A DNA stretch of 32,940 bases from Myxococcales bacterium (GTDB lineage: Bacteria > Myxococcota_A > Polyangia > Polyangiales > Polyangiaceae): assembly GCA_025351875.1 (NCBI GenBank), contig JANXVA010000008.1, positions 1-32,940 on the forward strand, written 5' to 3'. The position numbers and the translations under genes were made by a program. Shown in pieces: positions 22,914 to 30,657 of the stretch (the stretch's first letter is position 1; the number at the start of each line of letters is the position of its first letter). The notes beneath the pieces are model-generated. The model saw nothing but the letters and a program-made list of their open reading frames with translations. It did no database searches and was not told the origin of the DNA.

Positions 22914-23768
22914 TCAGTAGGCGGCCGCGCGGCTCGTCACGGCGGTGACCGCCGAGTCGACCTGGCTCACCGTGGTCAGCCCACCGACGCCGGCCGAGGC
23001 AATCTCCATGGTGCGCGCATCGATCACCATGACGAAGGGCACCGCGGAGGCGTCGAAGAACACCCCGAGAATCGTGAATCCGGAGTCGAGCGCGGTCGTC
23101 GCAAAGGAGTTCTTCGTGCGGAAGCTCGAGAGGTTCGTGAGCGTCGCAGCTTGACCGGGGCTCGTTCCCTCGCCGAGAACGGCGAGGGTTGCGATGCGCT
23201 TGCTGGACGCCTTGATCGAGGTGAGCGTCGTCTGGTCCGGGGCGGACCACTGCGTCCCGCCGACGAGGAAGACGACGTCGTGGGTCATCCCGTCGGGATC
23301 GTAGAGCGCGGCGAGCGAGACGCTGCCGAGCGTCGTCGAGCTCGGCTCGTAGCCCTGGAAGGTCAGGTTCTTGACGCGGTCACCGCGGGTCGACCCGCTC
23401 CGCGCGTTGATGCCGAGGTGATCCGTCGGATACGGAACGCCGTAAGGGTTCAGGCTCGAGCCGCTGCCCGTATCCTTGCCGGCGTCCGCGGGCAGGCCTT
23501 CGCCGGTGCAGCAATAGCTGTCCGGCAGGAGCGCCTTCGTGCACGCGGCGGAGGGCGGCGGGGTACCGCCCTTGCATGACAAGAGAGTGCTGCTGGTCGC
23601 CGAACCGCACAGCTGCGCGCGATCGCTGTCGGGCTGGACGGTGCAGCTCGAGGTCGACGCGTCACCGGTGCCGGCACCACCGTCGCCGCTGACCACGATC
23701 ACGGTCTCACTCCCGGCGCACGCGAGGAAGGAGGCGCAGACGAACAGCGAGCCGAGGAGGAGGCGCAT
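22914..23768 (-). CDS. Lipoprotein with a thioredoxin-like fold lacking the CXXC active site
   Basis: The 284-residue protein has a lipobox at Cys17 (FLAC). A Cys-rich segment (Cys42, 54, 65, 76, 86, 87) is the sort seen in many myxobacterial secreted proteins. Residues about 115-284 follow a thioredoxin/redoxin plan: VKNLTFQGYEP, then VSLAALYDP, a beta strand (HDVVFLVGG), then helices, and a late VPFVMVIDARTMEI with Pro244 where the cis-Pro belongs. At the active-site position, normally WCxxC, it has Trp174-Ser-Ala-Pro-Asp178. Both catalytic cysteines are gone, so ordinary disulfide chemistry is unlikely and a binding role is inferred. It is the first gene of a two-lipoprotein operon. Confidence 0.75.
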   Translation of the reverse strand: MRLLLGSLFVCASFLACAGSETVIVVSGDGGAGTGDASTSSCTVQPDSDRAQLCGSATSSTLLSCKGGTPPPSAACTKALLPDSYCCTGEGLPADAGKDTGSGSSLNPYGVPYPTDHLGINARSGSTRGDRVKNLTFQGYEPSSTTLGSVSLAALYDPDGMTHDVVFLVGGTQWSAPDQTTLTSIKASSKRIATLAVLGEGTSPGQAATLTNLSSFRTKNSFATTALDSGFTILGVFFDASAVPFVMVIDARTMEIASAGVGGLTTVSQVDSAVTAVTSRAAAY

Positions 23769-23837
23769 CGGCTATCCGTGGCATCGAAATCTGCGGGTCG
23801 CAACTGGATTTGCCGCGGCTGCCGCGCGCCCCCGAGC

Positions 23838-24794
23838 TCACGCGCGCCCAGGTCCACCCGGACGGAGGCCGCGGCCACGGCCCAGCGCCAGGCGGCTCTT
23901 CAGCGCGGCGCCGATCTCGGCGACGAACACCTCGAGCTTCGGCAGCGCCGTGGCTCCGCTCGGGTAGACGATGTGGATGCCCGTCGGCGGCAGCTCGAAC
24001 TCCTCGAGCAGCCGGACGAGGTCGCCAGCACGAAGCGCGTCGCCGACCATGAAGTCGGGAAGCTTCGCTACCCCGATGCCGGCGAGAGCAGCCGCGCGCA
24101 TCGCGCCGCCGTGGTTCACCTCGAGGCTGCCAATGACGGGGATCGACACCTCGCCGCGCCGTCCTCGAAAGCGCCACTCGCGCGCGGCCGTGACGTTCGA
24201 GTAGCGGACACAGTTGTGACGTGAGAGGTCGCGCGGGGTCTCGGGGTGACCGACGCGCGCCAGATAGCCGGGCGAGGCCACGACGATGCTCTGGTAGGCG
24301 CCGACCCGCGAGCGCACGAGCGTCGAGTCGACCAGCGGCCCGACGCGTAGCGCGACGTCGATCCGCTCGGCGAGCAGGTTCACGAACTGATCGCTCAGCG
24401 AGAGATCGATCCGTAGCTCGGGGTGGCGGGTGAGGAACTCGGGCAAGAGCGGCGCGAGGTGCCGTTCGCCGAAGATGACCGGCGCGCTGACGCGCAGCGT
24501 CCCGCGGGGCTTGCCGCCAAGGTTGGCGATCTCGTTCTCGGCGTCGTCGACGTCCGAGAGGATGCGCGCCGCGCGCGCGTAGAACGCGGCGCCGGCCTCG
24601 GTCGGGCGCACCCGGCGCGTCGTGCGCTCGAGGAGGCGGGCGCCGAGCCGATCCTCGAGGCGCGCGACGCGCTTGCTCGCGGCGGAGGTGGTCGTGCCCG
24701 CGGCCCTGGCAGCCGCCGAGAACGAGCGCAGCTCGACGACGCGCGCAAAGAGCGTGAGATCTGCGATCTCGATCAGGCTCGATTGTTTCCACAT
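23838..24794 (-). CDS. LysR-family transcriptional regulator
   Basis: The 318-residue length is normal for LysR regulators. The N-terminal winged helix-turn-helix (about residues 8-67) has LTLFARVVELRSFSAAARAA, then TTSAASKRVARLEDRLGARL, LERTTRRVRPTEAG, all family hallmarks. The rest (about 92-300) is a two-lobed periplasmic-binding-like effector domain (GTLRVSAPVIFGERHL, then DVALRVGPL and AALAGIGVAKLPDF), close in style to CrgA-type regulators. The ATG at 24794 is preferred over an in-frame TTG at 24800. It is divergent from the DoxX gene across 81 bases, so it probably controls that gene and itself. A 13-base palindrome touches its start region. The effector is unknown. Confidence 0.93.
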   Translation of the reverse strand: MWKQSSLIEIADLTLFARVVELRSFSAAARAAGTTTSAASKRVARLEDRLGARLLERTTRRVRPTEAGAAFYARAARILSDVDDAENEIANLGGKPRGTLRVSAPVIFGERHLAPLLPEFLTRHPELRIDLSLSDQFVNLLAERIDVALRVGPLVDSTLVRSRVGAYQSIVVASPGYLARVGHPETPRDLSRHNCVRYSNVTAAREWRFRGRRGEVSIPVIGSLEVNHGGAMRAAALAGIGVAKLPDFMVGDALRAGDLVRLLEEFELPPTGIHIVYPSGATALPKLEVFVAEIGAALKSRLALGRGRGLRPGGPGRA

Positions 24795-24796
24795 GG

Positions 24797-24809
24797 GCAA
24801 CAGTGTTGC
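24797..24809. promoter_or_regulatory. Palindrome GCAAC-AGT-GTTGC, likely LysR operator
   Basis: A perfect five-base inverted repeat with a three-base centre lies three bases upstream of the LysR start. A second dyad, TGC-N7-GCA (24807-24819, T-N11-A spacing), abuts it. Both suit LysR-type binding and autoregulation. Confidence 0.5.
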
Positions 24810-24863
24810 AACGACGGCAGGCCTACTGCAAGGGCGAAGCGCGGCGCATGCTCTCCGTCACCC

Positions 24864-24870
24864 AAGGAGA
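24864..24870 (+). promoter_or_regulatory. Shine-Dalgarno sequence of the DoxX gene
   Basis: AAGGAGA ends five bases before ATG 24876. It fixes that start and excludes the longer in-frame extension over the LysR gene. Confidence 0.75.
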
Positions 24871-24875
24871 TCATC

Positions 24876-25403
24876 ATGACTGGTCAGTCTTCCAGCGTTC
24901 GCGACCTTTCCACCCTCGAGACCTCGGAGAGCTCCGCCGCTCCGGGGCGGGGCCTCCTCACCCGCATCACCGCCACGAGCGCCGACATGGGGCCGCTCGT
25001 CGCGAGGGTCGCGCTCGGCCTGGCCATCTTCCCCCACGGCGCCCAGAAGGCGCTCGGCTGGTTCGGCGGCTATGGCCTGACAGGGACGATGGGTTTCTTC
25101 ACGGGCCAGCTCCACATCCCGGCGGTGTTCGCCGCGCTCGCCATCGCCGCGGAGTTCCTCGGCGCGATCGGTCTCATCGTCGGCGGGCTCTCCCGCATCG
25201 CCGCGTTCGGCATCGCCGCGACGATGGCGGTCGCCGCGCTCATGGTGCACGCGCAGTACGGCTTCTTCATCAACTGGACGGGCGCCCAGGCGGGCAACGG
25301 CATCGAGTACCAGGTGCTCGCGATCGGTCTCGCGCTGGTCGTGATGCTCGAGGGCGGCGGCGCCTACTCGCTCGACCGCCTCGTCGGTCAGCGGGGCAAG
25401 TAA
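24876..25403 (+). CDS. DoxX-family membrane protein
   Basis: The 175-residue protein has a polar N-terminus (about 35 residues) and four membrane helices. The sequence LVARVALGLAIFPHGAQKAL, then WFGGYGLTGTMGFFT, AEFLGAIGLIVGGL and MVHAQYGFFINW is typical of DoxX proteins, which have the same FxxHGxxK and EFxGxxGL motifs. DoxX proteins are small inner-membrane proteins linked to oxidative-stress handling or quinone/thiol redox; the exact role is unclear. A clear ribosome binding site defines the start. The divergent LysR gene is its likely regulator. Its stop lies three bases from the convergent stop of the beta-propeller gene. Confidence 0.9.
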   Translation: MTGQSSSVRDLSTLETSESSAAPGRGLLTRITATSADMGPLVARVALGLAIFPHGAQKALGWFGGYGLTGTMGFFTGQLHIPAVFAALAIAAEFLGAIGLIVGGLSRIAAFGIAATMAVAALMVHAQYGFFINWTGAQAGNGIEYQVLAIGLALVVMLEGGGAYSLDRLVGQRGK

Positions 25404-25406
25404 GCC

Positions 25407-28106
25407 TCAGGGCGACGGCGCGCTGGTGCCGCCGCCGGTCGCGACGCCGCCGCCGGAGGAGTCGAGGGCGACGCAGAGGATGCGAGCCGGGACCTCGTCG
25501 AGGAACGGGACGAGGGAGCCGTTCTTCGCGCCGTCGGCGCTCGGCGTGTAGCAGTAGGTGCCGGTCGGGACCTTCGCGACGAGCGCCGCGACCGTCGTCG
25601 CGTCGAGCGTCTCGATGGTGTGGCCGTCCGGGCTGATGCGGACGCCGGTGCGCGTCTCCGCGAAGAGGAGGCTGGAGCCGAAGCCGAGCGGTGCGCCGTA
25701 CTCGGGGCAGGGGACCTCGGCCTGCGCGAGGCTCGACTCGCCGAAGATCTGGGCGTCATCCGCATGGGTCGTGATGCGGCACTTCGAGCCGACTCGCGCG
25801 ATCCGCGCGTGCAGGTTGGCGTCGCTCAACCGATAGGTGGCGAACGGCACGAAGAGCTCGCGCAGCGTTTCGAGCGCCCAGTCGCCGCTGCTGTGATCGA
25901 CGAGGTACGCGGCCGAGTTGCCGAAGACGAGGGAGCGGGCGTCGTCGAGCGGCGCGGTGCGGATGATGTCGTCGCTCACCGCGAAGCTCCGCTCGGAGAC
26001 GAGGCGGCCGGCGTCGATGCGCGAGATGCTGAGGCGGTGGGCGGTGGGCTCGTACGGATCCGCGTGATGGCGGCCCGAGTAGGGGAGGAAGAGGCGCGTG
26101 CCGTTCGCGCCGAGGCGCAGCCGCTGGTCATCCGACGCGTCGAGCCAGGAGCTCTCGAGCGTGTCGTACTCGGTGCCGAGCAGGAGGTTGTCGAGCTCGC
26201 CGCCCGCGTCCTTCGAGAAGAGCGTGACCTTCTGGAGGTTGCGCTGCACCTGCGCGTTGCCGAACGAGACCTGTCCCGGTCCGAGGATGCCGCCGTTCGC
26301 GAGGATGAGCTGCGTCGAGACGCCAGGCATCGAGAACGCGTTGAGCTGCGCGGGCTGCGACGGCGTGGAGAGGTCCAGCATCGTCACAGTCGAAGCCGGG
26401 TTCGGATAGGTGTTCTCGACCGCGGAGATCATCGCGCGGTCGGCAGAGAACGCGATCGACGGGTTGTTGTTGGTGCTCGACGCGATCCCGAGGCGATGGA
26501 GGTACGAGATCGAGTTGCCCGCGACCGCCATCGTCTGCAGCGCCTCGTCCGCGAAGACGTAGAGGTGACCGTTCTGGAACTGGATCTGGTTCTTGTTCGA
26601 GATCTGGCCCTTCACCGAGAGAGGGCTCGTCGTGAACGCGATGGCGCCGGCCTTCTCGACCAGCGTGGAGAGGGAGGAGTCGAGCTTCGTGAACGTCCCG
26701 CCCTCGAAGCGATAGATCGTGAGCTCGGTCTCGTTCTCGGTGGTGAAGCGCGGGTAGGTCTCTGTGCGGTTCTCGTACTTCTCGCACTGGCCCTGCCAGA
26801 CGAGCGCGCAGGTCTGACCGACGGGCGCGTAGATGTACTGACTGACCACAGGCGCAGCCGCAACGATGCAATCCGCGAGCTTCTTGCCGTTACACGAGTA
26901 GTCGCCGGTCGCCGGATCGGGGGCGCGGTAGTCGGGATTCGCGCGCTTCTCGTAGGTGACGCTGCACTGGTTGATCTGGTGATGCTGCGGGTTGTAGCTC
27001 GTGCAGACCTGGTAGTTGTAGGTCTCGTAGTTCGAGAACTTCGTCTTCTGCACGTCGCGCGGCACGACGATGTACCGGTCGCTCGCGGTCACGAACGTCT
27101 TCCACGTCTTCCGCTCGCTCACGAGCTGACCGGCCGTGTACTGCGTGCCGGGCGCGGAGCCCTCCATCGGGTCCTGCTTGGCGACGTCGTCGAGGAGAGA
27201 GTCCTCCCAGTCGATCTTGAGCTCGCTGTCCCACTGGATGACGAGGACCTTCGAGCCGAGGTGGTTGTCGCCGCCGTACGGCTGGTATGCGGGCGCGCCC
27301 GCCGGCGTGCCGCCGGAGCCGGAGCCGGGCCCCGTCGTCGGGTTGGGCTGCGCGGGCGGAGGCTGCGGCTTGGACCACGACGTGTACGCAACGATGGTGG
27401 AGTCGAAGAGGCGAGCGTCCTGGACGGTCTGGTCCTCGAAGCGAACGGAGTCGACGAAGTGGAACTTCGCGCCGTCGAACGAGTAACGCAGGAGCGCGGA
27501 GCGGTTGCCCGAGCGCGCGTTGACGACGACGACCAGCTCGTTTCCGTGGAAGAGGAAGTTCTTCGGCTCGCCGGGGAGCTTCATCGAGCAGCTGAGCACC
27601 GGCGTCGCGCCTCGCGCATCGACGGCCATGAGCCCGTGCTGCTTCGAGAGGAAGATCGCGATGCCGTTCTGCACGCCGACGAGATCGGGGCGCTCGATGG
27701 TGGGCGCGGCGCTCGAGTCGGACGCGCCGGCCGAGGGGCTCTCCGCGAAGGTTTGCTGCGTGTACTTCGCGTCGTAGAGCGGCGGGAGGCTCGAGTCCTT
27801 CACGATGGCGACGGGGTGGCTCCACGAGATGCCACCGAGGAACGCGGAGATGTCGCTGTACGCGGCCGAGTCCTCGGCGCCGCAACGGATCTGCGAGACC
27901 GGATCCTTCGCGCGGATCTGCGTGGCGTATGCCTCTGCGGTGAGCGCCGCGCCGTCGTCGGGCAGGCGCACGCGGTTTCGGTAGCTCACCGTGAACGAGG
28001 CCGGGTCGGCCTCGGTGGTCTTCGCCTCCGATGAGGAGGCGCCGCTCGAGCAGCCCGCGAGGACGGCAATGCAACCAAGGAGAGCGGCAGAGGCGCGTGA
28101 GTCCAT
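25407..28106 (-). CDS. Large beta-propeller lipoprotein (COG4880-like), 899 aa
   Basis: A lipobox ends at Cys19 (LAGC), followed by a Ser/Glu-rich linker. The mature protein consists of repeating strand groups of a beta-propeller, for example VQNGIAIFLSKQHGLMAVDA, then FLFHGNELVVVVNARSGN, FQNGHLYVFADEALQTMAV and GANGTRLFLPYSGRH. This resembles the C-terminal beta-propeller (Beta_propel/COG4880) secreted proteins, but the assignment is by pattern. A Pro/Gly linker (about 255-280) interrupts it, and a Cys-bearing insert (about 365-440) holds several probable disulfide cysteines. It would sit on the cell envelope, and its ligand is unknown. The size is large and the protein has no catalytic motif that I can see. 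The gene is monocistronic, with no ribosome binding site evident. Confidence 0.75.
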   Translation of the reverse strand: MDSRASAALLGCIAVLAGCSSGASSSEAKTTEADPASFTVSYRNRVRLPDDGAALTAEAYATQIRAKDPVSQIRCGAEDSAAYSDISAFLGGISWSHPVAIVKDSSLPPLYDAKYTQQTFAESPSAGASDSSAAPTIERPDLVGVQNGIAIFLSKQHGLMAVDARGATPVLSCSMKLPGEPKNFLFHGNELVVVVNARSGNRSALLRYSFDGAKFHFVDSVRFEDQTVQDARLFDSTIVAYTSWSKPQPPPAQPNPTTGPGSGSGGTPAGAPAYQPYGGDNHLGSKVLVIQWDSELKIDWEDSLLDDVAKQDPMEGSAPGTQYTAGQLVSERKTWKTFVTASDRYIVVPRDVQKTKFSNYETYNYQVCTSYNPQHHQINQCSVTYEKRANPDYRAPDPATGDYSCNGKKLADCIVAAAPVVSQYIYAPVGQTCALVWQGQCEKYENRTETYPRFTTENETELTIYRFEGGTFTKLDSSLSTLVEKAGAIAFTTSPLSVKGQISNKNQIQFQNGHLYVFADEALQTMAVAGNSISYLHRLGIASSTNNNPSIAFSADRAMISAVENTYPNPASTVTMLDLSTPSQPAQLNAFSMPGVSTQLILANGGILGPGQVSFGNAQVQRNLQKVTLFSKDAGGELDNLLLGTEYDTLESSWLDASDDQRLRLGANGTRLFLPYSGRHHADPYEPTAHRLSISRIDAGRLVSERSFAVSDDIIRTAPLDDARSLVFGNSAAYLVDHSSGDWALETLRELFVPFATYRLSDANLHARIARVGSKCRITTHADDAQIFGESSLAQAEVPCPEYGAPLGFGSSLLFAETRTGVRISPDGHTIETLDATTVAALVAKVPTGTYCYTPSADGAKNGSLVPFLDEVPARILCVALDSSGGGVATGGGTSAPSP

Positions 28107-28384
28107 GCCGAGCCTGAGTGCAGCTTGGGTGCCAGCCCTGAGAGCGCGCGAAACACCATGGAGGGCTGTAAATCGTGGGCCTTCGCGTGAGCCACCGTGT
28201 GCCGCCGCCGGGCCCCGGCGCGGCGCGCGCTTCAGGGCGCGTGCTCAGGGGAGCGAGACGCGGATCGTCCTGAAGGCGAGGGCGTGAGCGATCCGGAGCA
28301 TGCGTGAAACGTAGCATCGAGGTTCACCTCGTTCTCGTCACGACGCCTTCACATCGCGGTGGGCGGTGATAGCCTGAGCCGACG
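28107..28384. other. Divergent intergenic region, no gene supported
   Basis: These 278 bases separate two divergent lipoprotein genes. They contain a GC-only palindrome, CGCCGGG-C-CCCGGCG (28206-28220), without a T-run, a TTCAGG/CCTGAA pair (28231-28236 and 28269-28274), and the TAGCCT element before 28385. Short open frames here look like chance. Confidence 0.4.
28370..28375 (+). promoter_or_regulatory. Candidate -10 element (TAGCCT) for the 28385 gene
   Basis: TAGCCT lies nine bases before ATG 28385. No ribosome binding site follows it. Confidence 0.4.
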
Positions 28385-28645
28385 ATGCGCAGCCTTCGAA
28401 GGTCACCGCTCTTCTCCGCCGTGGTCCTGGCGGGTGCGTCGCTGACGTCGGCCGGCGCTTGCGGTAGCACCGAGAGCGTCCCCGGAAGCGCCGATGCGGC
28501 GAGCGGCCCGGGCCCGGGCACCGACGCGACGACAGGCGACACCGGGCAGCCAACGGCCGATGCGGCCGATGCGAACGAGCCGAAGGACGCCGCCTGTCCT
28601 CCGGACTCGGAGATCCCGACCCCTCCCTGCGCGCTCATCAAGTAG
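28385..28645 (+). CDS. Small lipoprotein, 86 aa, with a C-terminal Cys-Pro motif
   Basis: It has an Arg-rich N-terminus, a hydrophobic core and a lipobox ending at Cys26 (AGAC). After that comes an Asp/Ala/Gly/Thr/Pro-rich unstructured stretch (30-68) and a short end, CPPDSEIPTPPCALIK, with Cys71 and Cys82 possibly paired. The acidic low-complexity type is common among myxobacterial lipoproteins. Its stop (28643-28645) is one base before the GTG start of the ferritin-like gene, so the two are translated together. The disordered middle and the conserved-looking tail suggest a tether that presents a small motif to a partner, but no function is known. Confidence 0.75.
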   Translation: MRSLRRSPLFSAVVLAGASLTSAGACGSTESVPGSADAASGPGPGTDATTGDTGQPTADAADANEPKDAACPPDSEIPTPPCALIK

Positions 28646-28646
28646 C

Positions 28647-29390
28647 GTGCGCGCTCCGTCTCGCGCACACGCGAATCGGATCGAGCTGCCGGACGACGCG
28701 ACGATCGATCTCCTCGCCGAGCCGGAGCGACGGGCCATCGCTGGGCACTGGTTCCATCGCGCGTCCGCGGAGCTCGGCGTCGCCGTCGCGTTCGAGGCGT
28801 TCCGTCCGCGCCTGCGTGACGTCGGTGCCGCCGACGTGGTCCTCGCGCTCGCCGACAAGGCGATCGACGACGAGCGGCGTCACGGCGAGCTCTGCGCGCG
28901 CCTCGCAGCGCGTTATCTCGGCGAGACTGCGGTCACCGTTCCCGAGGCGCGCTCGACGGCGTTGCCCGACTTCGGAACGGGCGACGAGCCGACCGAGATA
29001 GCGCTCCTCGCGCTCGGCATGTGCTGCATCAACGAGTCGGTCGCGTCGGAGTGGATCCGTTCGTGCTGGCAGGTCGCGACGTCCCCCGCGGCCGTCGCCG
29101 CGAACAAGGCCCACCTTCAGGACGAGATCGATCACGCGCGGCTCGGCTGGGCGCACCTCGCCTCGGCCGCTGTCGGCCCCGTGCTGAAGAGATCGCTCGC
29201 CGCGTGGGCGCCGAGGCTGCTCCGCGTGAACGTGGCGGAGTGGAAGAAGCGGGACGCGTTCCTGCCGGCGGCAGGCATTCCGGCGCATGGTCATCTCAGC
29301 GCAGTCGAGCAAGACGACGTCGTCGACGCTGCCGTGCGGGACGTCGTTCTGCCAGGCCTCGTGCACGTCGGCCTGGTGGCGCCCCCGTGA
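28647..29390 (+). CDS. Ferritin-like di-iron protein
   Basis: The 247-residue protein is almost all helical. It has two ExxH sites in helix pairs: Glu42, then Glu76-x-x-His79 (DDERRH), and Glu130 (INESVASEW), then Glu160-x-x-His163 (QDEIDH). This is the di-iron ligand pattern of ferritin-like four-helix bundles (ferritin/rubrerythrin/RNR-R2 superfamily). It may bind iron or use it for oxidation; it lacks a signal peptide, so it acts in the cytoplasm. The GTG at 28647 is chosen because it follows the small lipoprotein stop by one base. The frame is open upstream only through antisense-like sequence. Co-translation of a cytoplasmic di-iron protein with an exported lipoprotein is curious. Confidence 0.85.
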   Translation: MRAPSRAHANRIELPDDATIDLLAEPERRAIAGHWFHRASAELGVAVAFEAFRPRLRDVGAADVVLALADKAIDDERRHGELCARLAARYLGETAVTVPEARSTALPDFGTGDEPTEIALLALGMCCINESVASEWIRSCWQVATSPAAVAANKAHLQDEIDHARLGWAHLASAAVGPVLKRSLAAWAPRLLRVNVAEWKKRDAFLPAAGIPAHGHLSAVEQDDVVDAAVRDVVLPGLVHVGLVAPP

Positions 29391-29455
29391 GTGTGGGTCG
29401 GTCATCCACTCAGCACCCAGCGGCGCAACTGAGGGAGCATCAGGGCGATACGAGC

Positions 29456-29461
29456 TAGCAT
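29456..29461 (+). promoter_or_regulatory. Candidate -10 element (TAGCAT) for the 29473 gene
   Basis: TAGCAT is 11 bases before ATG 29473, leaving only GGAAG-like sequence (29463-29467) as a weak ribosome binding site. Confidence 0.4.
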
Positions 29462-29472
29462 CGGAAGCGGAC

Positions 29473-29874
29473 ATGAAGAACGCACGAACCGTCAGGTACC
29501 TCGCGGCGACATCCTTCGTCGCGGTCGCCATCGGCTGCGCCGGGAGCGGCAGCACGGCCGCCGACCAGCCACCTCCGAAGCTCGCGAGCTACGACCAGAG
29601 CTGCGCGATCGACTCCGACTGCGCCCTCGTCGCCGCCGAGGGCTGCGTGCCGTGCGACCCCGCTGCGCTCTCCGCGAAGGATGCGCCGAAGTATTCCGCG
29701 GCGCAGAAGGAGGCGCAGAAGACGCCCACGTGCCAGCGTGAGGCCGCGGTGTCCGGTGCGTGCAGCTCGCGTACGGCCGCCGTTGCCCGTTGCCGGTCGG
29801 CGATCTGCGTGGTCGCGGCAGCGCCCGTTGCCGATGCCGGCGGCGATGCGGCCTTCGACGCGCCCTCGGACTAG
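29473..29874 (+). CDS. Small Cys-rich lipoprotein, 133 aa
   Basis: A lipobox ends at Cys22 (AIGC). The mature part has eight further cysteines (44, 50, 58, 61, 87, 97, 107, 112), with SCAIDSDCALVAAEGCVPC at 43-61 and CRSAICVV near the end. That spacing is typical of small disulfide-rich domains in myxobacterial secreted proteins. An Asp/Ala-rich tail (DAGGDAAFDAPSD) follows. The domain is probably held together by four disulfides outside the cytoplasm. The ATG at 29473 gives the complete signal sequence; the reading frame upstream of it runs over the ferritin-like gene. It converges on the membrane protein gene with a 26-base gap and no obvious terminator hairpin. Confidence 0.8.
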   Translation: MKNARTVRYLAATSFVAVAIGCAGSGSTAADQPPPKLASYDQSCAIDSDCALVAAEGCVPCDPAALSAKDAPKYSAAQKEAQKTPTCQREAAVSGACSSRTAAVARCRSAICVVAAAPVADAGGDAAFDAPSD

Positions 29875-29900
29875 GTTTCTCGAAGGATGGCGTAGCGCGG

Positions 29901-30482
29901 CTACTTGTTCGCAGCGCAACGGATGTTGCACTGGAAGTCGCCGCGGCAGTTGCAGGCGTCGGTCGACGTCGCCTTGGAGACGGCCGGCTTGGCGGGCGCC
30001 GCCGCCGCCTTCGTGGCCTTCGCTGCGCCTGCGCGCGCCTTTCCGCCCTTGGCCTTCTTCGTTGTCGTCGTGTCTGCGGCGGTCGCGCTGTCGTCCGCAA
30101 TCGCGGCGACCAAGGCGGGTGCGGGCTCGGGAGCGGCCGTCGGCGGGGAGACGACCGGCGGCGGGGCGGGCGGCGGCGCGGCGAGGGCTGCCGCAGCCGC
30201 GCGCGGCGGCGCCGCCGTCGCACCGCGGAACGCGAACCCGATGCCGACGCAGCCGAGCGCGAGGGCCGCAGCCGTCGCGACGACGATGCCGATCGTCCGG
30301 CCCTTCGAGCCGCGCGCGCGCGGACGGCTGCCCGTGTCGTCGACGTCGTCCGCGTCCCGAGTGAACGCCGGAGGCGGCTCGCTCGCGAACGGCGATGGCA
30401 TCGCGAAGGCGCCTCGAGGAGGCGGCGTCGAGGCGAGCGCGCGGAGGTCGATGATGCCGTCGTCGTCGTCAGCGAAGGTCAT
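29901..30482 (-). CDS. Single-pass membrane protein with Pro/Ala linker and Cys-rich tail
   Basis: The 193-residue protein starts with an acidic motif, DDDDGIIDLRALAS (residues 5-18), in a cytoplasmic Pro-rich region. It has one membrane helix (about 62-86) after Arg/Lys residues, a long Ala/Pro/Lys-rich outer stretch, and a C-terminal CNCRGDFQCNIRC (177-189) followed by AANK. Four cysteines so close suggest two disulfides or metal binding outside the membrane. The N-terminal acidic motif is reminiscent of myxobacterial proteins that begin with an acidic run and IDL, but I know no function. The ATG at 30482 is preferred over an in-frame TTG at 30554. Neither has a ribosome binding site at normal distance, although AAGGAGG occurs 27 bases upstream of the ATG. 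Confidence 0.65.
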   Translation of the reverse strand: MTFADDDDGIIDLRALASTPPPRGAFAMPSPFASEPPPAFTRDADDVDDTGSRPRARGSKGRTIGIVVATAAALALGCVGIGFAFRGATAAPPRAAAAALAAPPPAPPPVVSPPTAAPEPAPALVAAIADDSATAADTTTTKKAKGGKARAGAAKATKAAAAPAKPAVSKATSTDACNCRGDFQCNIRCAANK

Positions 30483-30657
30483 GGGAGGCTCGACGGTTGG
30501 GGGTGAGGCGACGTTGGAGCCCTCCTTGTGTACGAGGATCCTTGCGCCGTGCAACCGCCCCTTAGCGCTTCCCTCGGCCGGCGTGCAGCGTGAAAGGAAT
30601 CTCCTCTTCCTACGGTAATCGCAGGCGACCTGGGGCCCCCGCTGGGTGGCGCCTGAG

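Noticed and set aside
25620..28034. An 804-codon plus-strand open frame opposite the beta-propeller gene
   Set aside because: It is Arg/Glu/Val-rich without recognisable domain. The minus-strand lipoprotein has signal sequence and strand repeats.
28206..28220. GC-rich perfect palindrome as a rho-independent terminator
   Set aside because: The centre is a single base and there is no T-run on either side. It lies between two divergent gene starts where no terminator is expected.
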